DNA of 64,000 bases. It comes from Gemmataceae bacterium (lineage in GTDB: Bacteria; Planctomycetota; Planctomycetia; Gemmatales; Gemmataceae). Shown here in pieces: positions 26,379 to 35,573 of the stretch. Every line of letters starts with the position of its first letter. The first letter of the stretch is position 1. The notes below the pieces were generated by a model. It was given only the letters and a program-made list of their open reading frames with translations, was not told where the DNA came from and did no database searches. The stretch spans positions 1 through 64,000 of the forward strand of contig JALHPZ010000006.1 of the NCBI GenBank assembly GCA_022842245.1, written 5' to 3'. A program made the translations under genes and the position numbers.

Positions 26379-28760
26379 TTAGTGGTTCAGAATGAATTCC
26401 CGCGTATTGATGAGCGCCCACATCACGTCGGCGAGCGCTTCGGTCTTGTTCGTGTTTTCGGTCAGGAACTTCGCGGCTTCCGTCTTTTCCTTTTCCGTCG
26501 GGAAGCGCGAGAGCGTGGCGAGGAACATCTCCTCGATCATCGATTCGTCGGCCAGCTTCTTCTTGACCAGCGACTGCACGCGGCCGTTCGGGGCGCGCAT
26601 CTTCTGGAGCAGGATCGGGTCGGTCATGCGGAAGAGCGTCTGCGGCAGCGCCGGCTCGGCGGAGCGCTCGCAGTCGCACGCCGTCGTGCGCGGCGGACGG
26701 CCGAAGATGCGGAGGATGTACGACAGGTTCGCGTTGTTCAGCCGGCTCGCGCCCACCTCGACCATCTTGTACCCCGACGGCGCCTCCGTGCCGAACGCCT
26801 CGTCCACGGCGAGAGCCGCGTTCAGCACGTCCACGACTTGTTCCGCCATGAGCGGGCGGACGTAGCTGCGGGCGAAGTTCATCCGGTCGAACGTGTTGCT
26901 CGCGTTCGGCTTTGCCGACGTCTGATACGCGCGGCTCATCAGGATCGCCTTTTCCAACTTGCGCAGGTCGAAGCCGGTGTCGGTGAACTCCTTGGCGAGG
27001 CGGTCCAGCAGGCGCGGGTTCGTCGGCGGGTTGGCGAGGGAAAAATCGTCCACCGGGTTCACGAGGCCGATGCCGAAGTAGTGCGCCCAGACGCGGTTCG
27101 CGAAGCTGCGGGCGAAGAACGGGTTCTCCTTCGTCGTCAACCAGTCGGCCAGTTGCACGCGGGCGTCGACGCCGGGCTTGATCGTCACTTCCGGCCCGCC
27201 GAGCGTGCGCGGCGTCGGGACGCGGTTCGTCGCGGGGTTCGGTTTCATCCGTGCGGGGCGATCGACGACGAACACCTCGCGCACGAGGTTGATGTTGTTC
27301 GCGTTGCGCTGCTCCACTTTCGCCTTGCGGGCGTCGTTCTCTTCCGTCGCCAGCTTCTTCGCCTCGGGGCTGCTGAACTGGGTCTGGTTGAACGTCACCT
27401 GGCCGAAGATGTTCGCGAACGCCCAGTACTCCTCCTGCGTCCAGCGGTCGGTCGGGTGCTTGTGGCACTGGGCGCACTCGAGCCGCACGCCGAGGAACGC
27501 CGCCGCCACCTTCTCGCCCCAGATCTCCACCGGCACCTGCTGCTGGCGCCGCCAGAACAGGTCCAGCGACGGCTTGTCGGGGTAGTCGGTCTTGTTCCCC
27601 TTCGTCAGTTGCTCGTCCACCTTCTTCGTGAACGCGATCCACTCTTCGGGCTTCTTCCCGTCCGCCGAAGTCGCCGTGAGGATGTCGCGGACCAGCTTGT
27701 CGTACGGCGTGTTGTCGGCGACGCGCTTTCGCAGCCAGTCGTGCCACATCTGCGAGCGCTTCACCTTGAGCGGCTGCTGGTTCGTCTCGAGCGCGTCGGT
27801 GTTGTTGCCGGTGATGTCCGAGAGTTTCGTCGCCCAGAGCGCCGCGTGCAGCGGGTGCGCGAGCAGTTCGTCGATCTTCTTCTCGCGCTTGTTCGGGGAC
27901 TTGTCCGCGAGGAAGGCGCGAATCCCATCGGGCGTCGGCAGTTGGGCAGTGGTATCGATGGTCACGCGGCGGAGAAACTCGAGATCGCTCGACAGTTCCG
28001 ATGGCGTCATGTTCAGGAGCTTGAGCTTGGCAAAGACTTCGCGATCGAGGTCATTGACCGGCTTCGGGAACACGCCCGGCTTGCCCGGCGCCGGCACGAG
28101 GACGCGCACCGCTCGCACCGTGCCGCGATAGAGGATCGCGAGGCCGGCGTCCCCCGGCTTGCGCGCCGTCAGCAGGCCCGTCGGCGACACGGCCGCGATC
28201 GCGTCGTCGGTGATCTTGAAGTCGCAGAACGGCGTGATCTCTTCTTCCGTGCCATCGGCGAACTTCGCCCGCACCGTCAGTTGCTTCTCCTGGCCTTCCT
28301 TCACCACGGCGAAATCCTTCGGGTTCACCGTCATCTCGACGATGCTGCCGCTGCCGGCCGTCCACGTCGCCCCCTGGGCGATCCATTCGCGGAAGGTGGC
28401 GTAGACCCACGAGTCCTTGCCGAAGCGCATCCCGCCTTCGTGCGTCATCCGGCCGCTGCCCTTGAGCAGGAACAGGCTGTCGTCCGGCGCGCCGACATTG
28501 ACGCGCCGGCCGAGATTGTCGCGGGCGATGGCTTTGTGGTCGAACTCGGGATCGTAGCCGAACAGCGAAACGCGGAAGCCGTTCTTCCCCTGGAAGCTGC
28601 CGTGGCAACTGCCGAGATTGCAGCCGACCTTGGACATCAGCCCCATGATGTGGCGTTCGAAGTCCACTTTCTCAACCTTGCCGCCACCCGGGAGATCGAC
28701 GGCGCCCGCAGGAGCGGTGAACGCGACGCAAAGCACAAGGGCGCAGAAGGTTCGGTTCAT
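26379..28760 (-). CDS. DUF1549/DUF1553 surface protein with cytochrome-like N-terminus
   Basis: 793 residues. A Sec signal peptide (about 1-20, ending APAGA) is followed by the haem-like segment VGCNLGSCHGSFQGKNGFR, with C-x4-C-H in place of the usual C-x2-C-H. A bacterial Ig-like strand region follows (ADGTEEEITPFCDFKITD...), then DUF1549 (about 235-450, FLRRVTIDTTAQLPTPDGIRAF, LECAQCHKHPTDRWTQEEYW) and DUF1553 (about 530-780). It has a genuine CxxCH in AQCHK. These planctomycete proteins always accompany DUF1501 partners; the biochemical role is not established. It is first of the pair. Confidence 0.9.
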   Translation of the reverse strand: MNRTFCALVLCVAFTAPAGAVDLPGGGKVEKVDFERHIMGLMSKVGCNLGSCHGSFQGKNGFRVSLFGYDPEFDHKAIARDNLGRRVNVGAPDDSLFLLKGSGRMTHEGGMRFGKDSWVYATFREWIAQGATWTAGSGSIVEMTVNPKDFAVVKEGQEKQLTVRAKFADGTEEEITPFCDFKITDDAIAAVSPTGLLTARKPGDAGLAILYRGTVRAVRVLVPAPGKPGVFPKPVNDLDREVFAKLKLLNMTPSELSSDLEFLRRVTIDTTAQLPTPDGIRAFLADKSPNKREKKIDELLAHPLHAALWATKLSDITGNNTDALETNQQPLKVKRSQMWHDWLRKRVADNTPYDKLVRDILTATSADGKKPEEWIAFTKKVDEQLTKGNKTDYPDKPSLDLFWRRQQQVPVEIWGEKVAAAFLGVRLECAQCHKHPTDRWTQEEYWAFANIFGQVTFNQTQFSSPEAKKLATEENDARKAKVEQRNANNINLVREVFVVDRPARMKPNPATNRVPTPRTLGGPEVTIKPGVDARVQLADWLTTKENPFFARSFANRVWAHYFGIGLVNPVDDFSLANPPTNPRLLDRLAKEFTDTGFDLRKLEKAILMSRAYQTSAKPNASNTFDRMNFARSYVRPLMAEQVVDVLNAALAVDEAFGTEAPSGYKMVEVGASRLNNANLSYILRIFGRPPRTTACDCERSAEPALPQTLFRMTDPILLQKMRAPNGRVQSLVKKKLADESMIEEMFLATLSRFPTEKEKTEAAKFLTENTNKTEALADVMWALINTREFILNH

Positions 28761-28852
28761 GGCGGAGGCAGACCGGCGGCGCGAAAGGACGATGACTCAC
28801 TCATGAAACCCGGTAGGTTTCCCGAAGTTTCGCGCGGAATCACCCGCGAGGC

Positions 28853-28905
28853 AAGAAAAAAACCGGCCGTTCGACGGGATGGCATGCCATACCGGAACGG
28901 CCGGT
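28853..28905 (-). terminator. Intrinsic terminator after the universal stress gene
   Basis: On the minus strand an 11-bp stem (28895-28905 with 28862-28872) encloses a 22-base loop and is followed directly by a run of seven T (complement of 28855-28861). It lies 23 bases after the stop of the stress protein gene and is a textbook Rho-independent signal. Confidence 0.85.
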
Positions 28906-28927
28906 CGGGAGAGAGAGCTTCGGGGAA

Positions 28928-29380
28928 CTAGCGCGCGGCGACAGCCAGGTGCGGCCGTGCAATGCCGGGACGCGAGCCTTTCGGCATTTTCACCACCAGC
29001 ACGGAGCAGGGGGCATCGCGCATGACGCGCTCGGCCGTGCTGCCCATCAGTTCGCGTTCGGCGCCGGTGCGGCCGTGGGTGCCCATCACGATCACGTCGA
29101 TGCCGTGGTCGGCGGCGAATTGCGTGATCTCCGTGGCCGGATCCCCTTCCAGCAGCACGTGTTGCACCGGAATGCGGGGGTTCGACGGACGGACCGTTTC
29201 GAGCTGTTCCTGCCAGTAGGCGCGCTCGACGGCGTACGCGGCCGATTCCCGCGGCGTGAAGGCGTAGACCACCGTGAGGCTGGCGCGGTAGCTCTCGGCC
29301 AGGCTGACGGCGTGGAAATACGCCTGCGTGGAGTAGCTGGAGAAGTCGGTCGGGTACAGGATGGATCGAACGCTGAGCAT
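28928..29380 (-). CDS. Universal stress protein (UspA family)
   Basis: 150 residues from the ATG at 29380 (MLSVRSILYPTDFSS). The N-terminal strand ends in the DFS motif. The nucleotide-binding signature G-x2-G-x9-G-S is present in MGTHGRTGAERELMGSTAE, so this is probably an ATP-binding member. DVIVMG and APCSVLVVK complete the fold. Family members are cytosolic dimers induced by stress or starvation. It is followed by its own terminator and preceded by a 140-base gap, so it is probably monocistronic. Confidence 0.92.
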   Translation of the reverse strand: MLSVRSILYPTDFSSYSTQAYFHAVSLAESYRASLTVVYAFTPRESAAYAVERAYWQEQLETVRPSNPRIPVQHVLLEGDPATEITQFAADHGIDVIVMGTHGRTGAERELMGSTAERVMRDAPCSVLVVKMPKGSRPGIARPHLAVAAR

Positions 29381-29522
29381 GATCGCCTCGGGCCGGGAAC
29401 CAACCGTGGAGAGTCCGGCAAGGAAAATGTAACAGCGCCAGGGTGCGGGTTCCATCAACGGGCGGTGAAAATCCCGCGAAAAGTGGCCGACTTCGTGAAT
29501 CGATTCACAAGGGGTGGGGGAC

Positions 29523-30380
29523 TTACTTGTCCTTCTTCTCGTCCTTCTTCCCCTCGACGATCTTGAAGCCGTCGAAGAACGTGTCGAGCCAGATCATGCC
29601 GTCGGGGTTGTTCTGGACGCTCACGCCGACGACATAGCCGCGGCCGTCGCCGACCACCACGCGTGCCTGGAGGAACTTCTTGCGGCCGGGCAGGCGCACG
29701 AGGATGTCCGCGGCGTCGTGGCCGTCGTGCATCCGGTTCGAGCGATTCAGTTCGGTGCCGGCATTCGCGGAAACCAACCCTTTGCAGAGCGTATCGACGG
29801 CGCGGGTGGGGTCCTTCTTCTCTTCCGCCGTCAGGTCCACGTGGTAGATGAAGTAGTTTTCCTGGACGAAATTCCGCTTCGCCTCGTAGCTGATGGCGTT
29901 CTCGCCGCCGGCGCGGCCGGTGGGGCGGCTGGTCTCGCGCACCTCGGCGGGGAAGACGGCGGTGAAGCGACCGTCGGCGGGCTGGTATTCCTTGTAATCG
30001 GGGTCCATCGTCTGCACGACGAAATAGCCGAAGACGCCGCAGCAGCCGCAGCCGAAGAGGCCGAAGATCAGAAGCAGGACGCCGACGGCGGGGCCCATGC
30101 CCTGCTTCTTCTTGCGGTCGGGGTCGTATTCGATGGGTCCGTAGGAGGCGTCGGGCCGGGAGACGGCGTTGCGCCGACCGCCGCGTTTGCGGGGCCGGCT
30201 TTCCTCCTCCGGTTCGGGCAAGGGCGGGGGCACGTCGCGGGCGGCGGTGCCGCCCGAGCCGCCCGGCGCGAGGGCCGGGAACACCTCGAGGCACGAGCCG
30301 CAGCGCACGTCGCCGCCGACGAGTTCGTTGGGAATCTCCAGCGATTCGCGGCAGTTGGGGCAGGTGACGGTGATTGGCAT
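29523..30380 (-). CDS. Zinc-ribbon, single-TM protein
   Basis: 285 residues. A zinc ribbon at the N-terminus (Cys7, Cys10, Cys27, Cys30; TCPNCRESLEIP and VRCGSC) is followed by a charged Pro/Arg-rich linker. A TM helix at about 97-123 contains an unusual FGCGCCGVFG cluster. A C-terminal extracytoplasmic domain of about 150 residues includes FTAVFPAEV, FIYHVDLTAEE and RGYVVGVSVQ. I do not recognise the last domain. The gene starts 24 bases after the stop of the kinase, so they form an operon, and the zinc ribbon could dock to or be phosphorylated by that kinase (inference). Confidence 0.7.
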   Translation of the reverse strand: MPITVTCPNCRESLEIPNELVGGDVRCGSCLEVFPALAPGGSGGTAARDVPPPLPEPEEESRPRKRGGRRNAVSRPDASYGPIEYDPDRKKKQGMGPAVGVLLLIFGLFGCGCCGVFGYFVVQTMDPDYKEYQPADGRFTAVFPAEVRETSRPTGRAGGENAISYEAKRNFVQENYFIYHVDLTAEEKKDPTRAVDTLCKGLVSANAGTELNRSNRMHDGHDAADILVRLPGRKKFLQARVVVGDGRGYVVGVSVQNNPDGMIWLDTFFDGFKIVEGKKDEKKDK

Positions 30381-30404
30381 GATGGGAGCAGTATACCGCG
30401 CCCG

Positions 30405-31787
30405 TCACTTCGCGAAGAGGATCGCGCCCACGACGGCGCTGACGATCGCCAGGCCGACGGCGATCCACGGCATCCATTTGTTGTCGAAGAAGGATTTCGC
30501 CTCGACCGGCGCGGGGTCGTAGGCGGGGCGTTCGATCGTCGGCATGCGCGAGGCGCGCGCGGGGGCTGGGGGCTTGGCGAACGGCACGGGGTCGGGGCGC
30601 GCCACTGGTTCCGGCTTCGGTGCCGGCATCGGGATGCTCGCCGGCGTGCGGCCGGTCGTCACCTGATTTGGCGCGATCGAGGCCGGCTCCACGATATGGA
30701 TGCGGAACTCCGCCACGTTCTTGATCGGCAGAAACGGTCCGGCCTTGGTACGGCAGACGAGGATGCCGTTGACATCGCCGATGGAGCCGCTCTTGAGGTT
30801 TTCAAGGATGCGTGCCGTCGAGCCTTTCACGGTCTTCGAGTTGCCGGCGGGATCGCGGTAGACCATGTACCAGAGGTCGTTGGTCGGGGGCGCCGGGGGC
30901 GGACCGAGCGGGGCGGGCGTCGCGACGTTCGCCGGGGCGGGTCCGTCGGCGCGGGCGGTCCACGGCTGGCCGGTCAGGTCTTCGATAAACTCGCGGCAGC
31001 TCGCCGGCCGGCGTTGCGGGTCGGCGCTCATGGAACGCAGGATGGCGCGGTTCACGCGCTCGCTGACGCGCGGGTTCAGCCGGTTCGGCGCGTCGAAATC
31101 GTTCTTGGTCTTCTTGAGCCAGCAATCGAGCGGACTGGTCTTGGCGAAGGGCACGATCGCCGTCAGCATCATGTAGAGCGTGGCGCCGAGGCTGTAGATG
31201 TCGCAGCGCACGTCGGCGTTCTTGGCGTTGCGGAATTGTTCCGGGGCCATGAAGTGCGGCGTACCGAGACCGCGGCCGGTCTTGGTCAGGTTCAGTTCGC
31301 CTTCGACATCCTTCACGAGGCCCATGTCGGTGAGCTTGGCGACGCCGTCGCGGGTCAGCAGGATGTTGTCGGGCTTCACGTCGCGGTGGACGAGGCCTTG
31401 CTTGTGCGCGCGATGGAGGCCGTCGCACACCTGGCCGATGATCCGCACCGCTTCGGCCTCGTCCATCGCGCCGTAGCGCTCCACCTTCTGGCCGAGCGAT
31501 TCGCCGTCGACGAATTCCATGACGAGGAACGGCGAGGTCGCCGTACCGCAGTACTCGATCGCCCGGACGATGTTCGGATGGTCGAAGAGACTGGCCGCAC
31601 GGAATTCCTGCTCGAAACGCTTCAAGAGCACCGGATTCTTGGCCGTCTCCGGGGGGATGATCTTGATGGCGACGATTTCGCCGCTGGTAACGTGCTTCGC
31701 TTTATAGACCGCTCCCATTCCCCCTTCGGCGATTTTGGAAATCAGGTCGTAATTGCCGACTTGTTTTGGGACGTTGTCGTGCGCCAT
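30405..31787 (-). CDS. Membrane-anchored Ser/Thr protein kinase (PknB-like)
   Basis: 460 residues. The kinase domain (13-275) has the glycine loop EGGMGAVY, Lys42 (VAIKI), catalytic HRDVKPDN (about 134-141) and a DMG in place of DFG (LTDMGLV); the APE motif is intact (MAPEQ). A Pro/Ala-rich linker and a GYF-like small domain (about 315-375, WYMVYRDPAGNSKTV, GILVCRTKAGPFLPI) follow, then a C-terminal TM at about 438-458 with only two residues outside. The kinase domain is therefore cytoplasmic and tail-anchored. It is divergent from the coiled-coil membrane operon across a 400-base gap. Confidence 0.9.
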   Translation of the reverse strand: MAHDNVPKQVGNYDLISKIAEGGMGAVYKAKHVTSGEIVAIKIIPPETAKNPVLLKRFEQEFRAASLFDHPNIVRAIEYCGTATSPFLVMEFVDGESLGQKVERYGAMDEAEAVRIIGQVCDGLHRAHKQGLVHRDVKPDNILLTRDGVAKLTDMGLVKDVEGELNLTKTGRGLGTPHFMAPEQFRNAKNADVRCDIYSLGATLYMMLTAIVPFAKTSPLDCWLKKTKNDFDAPNRLNPRVSERVNRAILRSMSADPQRRPASCREFIEDLTGQPWTARADGPAPANVATPAPLGPPPAPPTNDLWYMVYRDPAGNSKTVKGSTARILENLKSGSIGDVNGILVCRTKAGPFLPIKNVAEFRIHIVEPASIAPNQVTTGRTPASIPMPAPKPEPVARPDPVPFAKPPAPARASRMPTIERPAYDPAPVEAKSFFDNKWMPWIAVGLAIVSAVVGAILFAK

Positions 31788-32190
31788 TGTCGGTCGGAGG
31801 ATTACGATTGGGGAATGGGGCGAGGATCGGAGCCGCCAAGGCGACTATCCCCGGACGTAGCCTTTATACCTTATCGTCGGCCCGACAGGGAGAAATCTTC
31901 CGAGTTGGCCGACGGGTGAGCCGGGAACCGGGCGAATTATCCGCGCGGGGCGCAAACAGAGTTGACCGGATTGCGTTATCCGAGTCAACCGGTATTATCG
32001 AAACAGGCCGTGAAATCGCCCGGCGCGCCCCGGTCGGCCGTGTTTTGCCGATCTCCCGCGCGTTGCCCGGTCAAATTTCTTGTCAATGTCGCGGGTGTCC
32101 GGCACAATCAGCAAATAGCGGAATTTCCCAGCCCCGGCCGACTTCGGGCCGGTCGGTGATTGTCGACGACTCGCGAAGGGGATGATCCTC
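31788..32190. promoter_or_regulatory. Divergent control region between kinase and membrane operon
   Basis: About 400 bases without a gene, locally AT-richer than the flanks (31850-32110). It includes the inverted motif gttgacc...gagtcaac near 31960-31990. It must hold promoters for both directions. I cannot assign a convincing -35/-10 pair. Confidence 0.4.
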
Positions 32191-33429
32191 ATGTCAACGC
32201 TGGGCAAAGTTCTGCTGGGCGTGAATGTCCTGCTCTCCCTCGGCGTGCTTTATCTCGCCTCGCAGGACTACGCCAAGCGCAAACAGCTCAACGAGGCCGC
32301 CCTCAAGTACCAGCTGGTCCTCGACGGCGTCGCGGTCGAACCGATCAAGACCGACGCGGAACCCGACGTCGAGACCATCATCGTCAGCGTCACCGGCCCC
32401 AACGGCATCGCCAGCACCAAGAGCGTCTCCAAGAAACTGGTCGAAACGCTCTTCACCGGCACCGATCAGAACTTCGGCCTCGCGGGCGTCCCGACCTCCC
32501 AGCTCGATGAACTCAAGGAAGTCGAGAAGAAATACTTCCAGAAGATCGACGGCATGGCCGGCGACGACGCCCGCATCGCCGACCTCTGCGGCTTTCAGGA
32601 ACGTCTGCCGAACGGCGCCTACACCTTCCGCCCCGGCGTACTGATGGTCCTGTCGGAGTCGTTCGAAGAGCGTCAGGCGGTCCGTGCCCTCGTGCCGCCG
32701 CCGGGCGTGCGATGGGACGCGGCCCAGCTCGCCGCCAGCGCCAAGGCCGCGCGGGAGCGACTCAAGGCGCGCTTCGATTCCGCCTCGGCCGCCGCGAACG
32801 CCGACGCCCCCGAAACGGCGAGGAAAACCGTCGAAGACATCAAGACCAAGATCGCCGCCAACCCGATGGACAAGGCCGCCAAGGAACAACTCGCGGCGAT
32901 CTCCTCCGGCGGACCGAGCGGACCGCCCGCCAGCGACCGCCACCGCCGCCTGAAGATCGCCCAGCTCCTGCTCGGCCTGAACCCCTCGCCCAACTGGCAG
33001 AAACGCGTGGCGCTGACCGTCGGCCTCAAGATCTACCAGCTCGCGATCACCGAGCAGACCAGCCGCCTTGAGTTGATGCTCACCCAGACCAAGGACGCCC
33101 GCTTCGCCGATCAACAGTCCCACGACGCCGAATACGAACAACTGAAGGCGTTCGCCATCGAGAACAGCAAACTCGTCGACCAGCAGGATCGCGTGGTGAA
33201 AGGCCTCATCACGACGCTCGCCGCCGACCAGAGCATCTTCGACACCCGCACGGCGCAGCTGAACGCCCTCAAGACGGAACTGAGCCTGCTGTCGGTGGAA
33301 GTGAACAAGAAGCTGGTGGCGCAGCAGGCCGTCGAGAAGGCGCTCTTCGCCGTGCAGCGCGAGGTCGGGCTGACGCTCCGCGAGACCGGCCGCATGGAAG
33401 ACGACCTGCGAACCAAGGACGGCAAATAG
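32191..33429 (+). CDS. Membrane-anchored coiled-coil protein, operon gene 1
   Basis: 412 residues from the ATG at 32191, preferred because AAGGGG lies about nine bases upstream; an ATG three codons earlier overlaps that site. An N-terminal TM (MSTLGKVLLGVNVLLSLGVLYLA) leads into a short charged helix. A mixed domain (about 45-180) includes IIVSVTGPNGIASTK and FQERLPNGAYTFRPG, and the C-terminal 180 residues are long helices rich in Glu, Gln and Lys (coiled coil). I do not recognise the family. The N-terminus resembles the third gene of the operon (M-S/N-T-L-G-K-V/I-L), suggesting paralogy. Topology predicts the bulk outside the cytoplasm. Confidence 0.75.
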   Translation: MSTLGKVLLGVNVLLSLGVLYLASQDYAKRKQLNEAALKYQLVLDGVAVEPIKTDAEPDVETIIVSVTGPNGIASTKSVSKKLVETLFTGTDQNFGLAGVPTSQLDELKEVEKKYFQKIDGMAGDDARIADLCGFQERLPNGAYTFRPGVLMVLSESFEERQAVRALVPPPGVRWDAAQLAASAKAARERLKARFDSASAAANADAPETARKTVEDIKTKIAANPMDKAAKEQLAAISSGGPSGPPASDRHRRLKIAQLLLGLNPSPNWQKRVALTVGLKIYQLAITEQTSRLELMLTQTKDARFADQQSHDAEYEQLKAFAIENSKLVDQQDRVVKGLITTLAADQSIFDTRTAQLNALKTELSLLSVEVNKKLVAQQAVEKALFAVQREVGLTLRETGRMEDDLRTKDGK

Positions 33430-33459
33430 GGAACGACGACGGGATCGGGTTTAGTTTTA

Positions 33460-33597
33460 CCTCCCCCCTCGAGGGGGAGGTCGCCGCGAAGCGGCGGGTG
33501 GGGGGCGGGCCTTCGAGAGGAGACGACAAGTTCTCCGAACGGTGCCGCCCGCGAACCCCCCACCCTAACCCTCCCCCTCAAGGGGGGAGGGGACCGG
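33460..33597. repeat. Palindromic element inside the membrane operon
   Basis: Terminal arms of the type cctcccccctcgagggggagg (left, ending at 33480) and ctccccctcaaggggggagg (right, ending near 33597) are mirror images. Inner arms gggtggggggcg and its complement also pair, and a ccgccgcgaagcggcgg hairpin lies inside. The element fills most of the 190-base gap between operon genes 1 and 2. Confidence 0.75.
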
Positions 33598-33619
33598 AGG
33601 TCCGACGAGGCGACGACTC

Positions 33620-34351
33620 ATGGGTATGAAAATCGCAAAGGTGTTGGTGTTCGCCAACGTCTTCGTGTCGATCGGCCTGCTCGCCTGGGCGGTGTCGATC
33701 TACACGAACCGGCTGTCGTACTTCGACACCACCGGCGAGAACGCCACCAAGGGCCAGTTCTCGCAATACACCGACGAAATCAAGCGGCTCTCCGACGGCG
33801 TGCAGCTCGCGCAGACCAGCTACGTCCGCGCCATGGACGGCCTGATCAGCCTCGAACAGGAACGCGCCTTCCGCGCCGCCATCCTCAAGATCCTCATGGA
33901 CGAAGTCGCCAAGCCCGGCAACCCGAACGCCGAGTTCCGCGTCGCCCCGCGCCACACCGAACCCGAACTCAAGGGCCTCATCGACGTCTTCAAGTACAGC
34001 CCCAACAACCCGTTCCCGCCCGCGACCAACCTCCGCGGCCAGCCCCTCAAGGGCTTCGGCCGGCTCCAGCAGGAAATGACCAACCTCCTCAAGGACGAGA
34101 AGGACAAGACCGACCAGATCCGCAAGCTCCGCGAAGACACCAACAAGCTTTCGATCGAGATCTTCGACGACGCGACCAAGACCGGCGTGCAGTCGGAAGT
34201 CTTCAAGATGAAAGTCATCTTCCAGAACCTCGGCGACGAGGAAGTCTACCTCGCCGACGCGCAGGTGAACTGGGAGGAACAGCTGCGGACGCTCAAGATC
34301 CGCAAGGACCAACTGGCTCGCCGCCTGGCGGAATTCGCCAAGGGGAACTGA
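33620..34351 (+). CDS. Membrane-anchored coiled-coil protein, operon gene 2
   Basis: 243 residues. An N-terminal TM (KIAKVLVFANVFVSIGLLAWAV) is followed by an almost continuous helical, charged body with heptad character, especially about 130-243 (LQQEMTNLLKDEKDKTDQIRKL, EEQLRTLKIRKDQLARRLAEF). No enzymatic motif is visible. The start may be ATG 33620 or 33626. It shares with genes 1 and 3 the plan short N-terminus, TM, then extracytoplasmic coiled coil. The palindrome just upstream probably lies in its leader. Confidence 0.75.
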   Translation: MGMKIAKVLVFANVFVSIGLLAWAVSIYTNRLSYFDTTGENATKGQFSQYTDEIKRLSDGVQLAQTSYVRAMDGLISLEQERAFRAAILKILMDEVAKPGNPNAEFRVAPRHTEPELKGLIDVFKYSPNNPFPPATNLRGQPLKGFGRLQQEMTNLLKDEKDKTDQIRKLREDTNKLSIEIFDDATKTGVQSEVFKMKVIFQNLGDEEVYLADAQVNWEEQLRTLKIRKDQLARRLAEFAKGN

Positions 34352-34411
34352 CCGAACCTTCGACGCACCCGGGAGGCTCCGGCACGACCGTGCCGGAGCG
34401 GGAGATTCTCG

Positions 34412-35269
34412 ATGAATACGCTCGGCAAAATTCTGGTCTTCTTCATCCTGATCCTCAGCGTGATCTGGAACTACCTCGTCGTGAATGCGTACGCCACGCG
34501 GACGAACTACAAGAACGAATTGGAGAAGGTGCAGAAGCTCTACTCCGAAGCGGCCAAGGCCGCGGGGAGCGCCACGAAGCTCGCCGAAGAGCAGCGCGCC
34601 GCCGCCGACGCGACCATCGCGCAACTGCAAGCCGACATCCGCAGCCTCGACGCCCGCGTGAAGGCCGCCGAAAACGACTCGGCGACCTACAAGGCGCAGG
34701 TCGAAGCGATCGGCAAGGACAAGGAGAAGTTCGTCACCGACGCCGGGCTGCAACAGACCGGCCTCAAGACGCTGCAATCGCAGGTGGACCTGCTCCGCGG
34801 CCAGGTGACCACGCTCGACAAGAAGCTCAACGACGCGACCATCGCCGAACAGAAGGCCGAGAACGAGAAGCTGCAAGCCCGCATCGAACGCGACGCCGCC
34901 TTCCGCAAGGCCGACGACTACGAACGGAAGCTATTGGATCTCAATGATCAATTGGTCACGGCGAAGAACGGCGGCATCGGCGGCGTCGGCACCCAGCGCA
35001 TCCCGCCGACCGACCCGGACTTCAAAGCCACCGTCACCGGCGCCGCCGGCGACCAGATCGAGATCAGCCTCGGCTCGAACGCCGGCCTGCAGAAGGGCGC
35101 CGTGCTCGATATCTCCCGTCCCAGCGCCAAGAAGTACATCGGCAAGATCACCATCGAACGCGTCGACCCGTTCGGCGCCACCGGCCGCTTCACCCCGCTG
35201 GCGACCATTGGCAAGCCGACCGCCGCCGACTACCCGACCAAGGGCGACACCGTCAGCATCATCAAATAA
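34412..35269 (+). CDS. Membrane-anchored coiled coil with C-terminal beta domain, operon gene 3
   Basis: 285 residues. TM at about 5-25 (MNTLGKILVFFILILSVIWN), coiled coil at about 35-180 (ADIRSLDARVKAAENDSATYK, LLDLNDQLVTA), then a beta-rich domain at about 190-285 (FKATVTGAAGDQIEISLGSN, GLQKGAVLDISRP, YIGKITIERVDPFGATGRF, TKGDTVSII). The last domain has the G..V-G....KG..L.V...-YIG-I pattern seen in MreC-like and FlgT-like C-terminal barrels. The overall layout TM-coil-beta barrel parallels MreC, so an envelope scaffold role is a reasonable guess. GGGAG lies eight bases before the ATG. Confidence 0.75.
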   Translation: MNTLGKILVFFILILSVIWNYLVVNAYATRTNYKNELEKVQKLYSEAAKAAGSATKLAEEQRAAADATIAQLQADIRSLDARVKAAENDSATYKAQVEAIGKDKEKFVTDAGLQQTGLKTLQSQVDLLRGQVTTLDKKLNDATIAEQKAENEKLQARIERDAAFRKADDYERKLLDLNDQLVTAKNGGIGGVGTQRIPPTDPDFKATVTGAAGDQIEISLGSNAGLQKGAVLDISRPSAKKYIGKITIERVDPFGATGRFTPLATIGKPTAADYPTKGDTVSIIK

Positions 35270-35322
35270 TTCGTTTAGCCGCGAGGCGAAGCCGAGCGCG
35301 GAATACGCCGAGGACGTGAACC

Positions 35323-35550
35323 ATGGCCCGACGCGACGACGACTCCGACGACACGCCGAAGACCCCGAGCGACGCCTACGTCGGCCTGCTGGCCATCGCG
35401 CTCGTCTCGCTGCTGGCGGCCGCCGTCCTGCTCTACCTCGACTTCGACGCCCTCGACACCGGCACGCCGAAACCGGCCGACCCGCAAGTGAGACTCGTCG
35501 ACACCGGACTCAACAAGCCCGGACAACCCGCCGCGCCCGCCGGCAACTGA
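35323..35550 (+). CDS. Small single-TM protein, operon gene 4
   Basis: 75 residues: a charged cytoplasmic N-terminus (ARRDDDSDDTPKTPSD), one TM (AYVGLLAIALVSLLAAAVLLYLD, about 20-42), then a short Pro-rich tail (QVRLVDTGLNKPGQPAAPAGN). No family is recognised. GAGG lies about eight bases before the ATG. Gene 5 begins 23 bases later and has the same plan (N-terminus, YVG-type TM start, Pro-rich tail), so genes 4 and 5 look related. Confidence 0.7.
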   Translation: MARRDDDSDDTPKTPSDAYVGLLAIALVSLLAAAVLLYLDFDALDTGTPKPADPQVRLVDTGLNKPGQPAAPAGN

Positions 35551-35573
35551 CGGCGCACCGGAGACCCTGAATC

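Noticed and set aside
26382..28931. 849-codon open frame on the plus strand opposite the DUF1549 gene
   Set aside because: Same cause; composition is dominated by Arg, Leu, Val and His and no ribosome site or domain is visible. The minus-strand gene has signal peptide and known domains.
29496..29509. gtgaatcgattcac palindrome as an operator
   Set aside because: It lies just after a stop codon and is a single short palindrome with no partner sites or promoter.
33460..33597. CRISPR-like repeat
   Set aside because: Arms are inverted, not direct, with no spaced direct repeats; no cas genes occur in the window.
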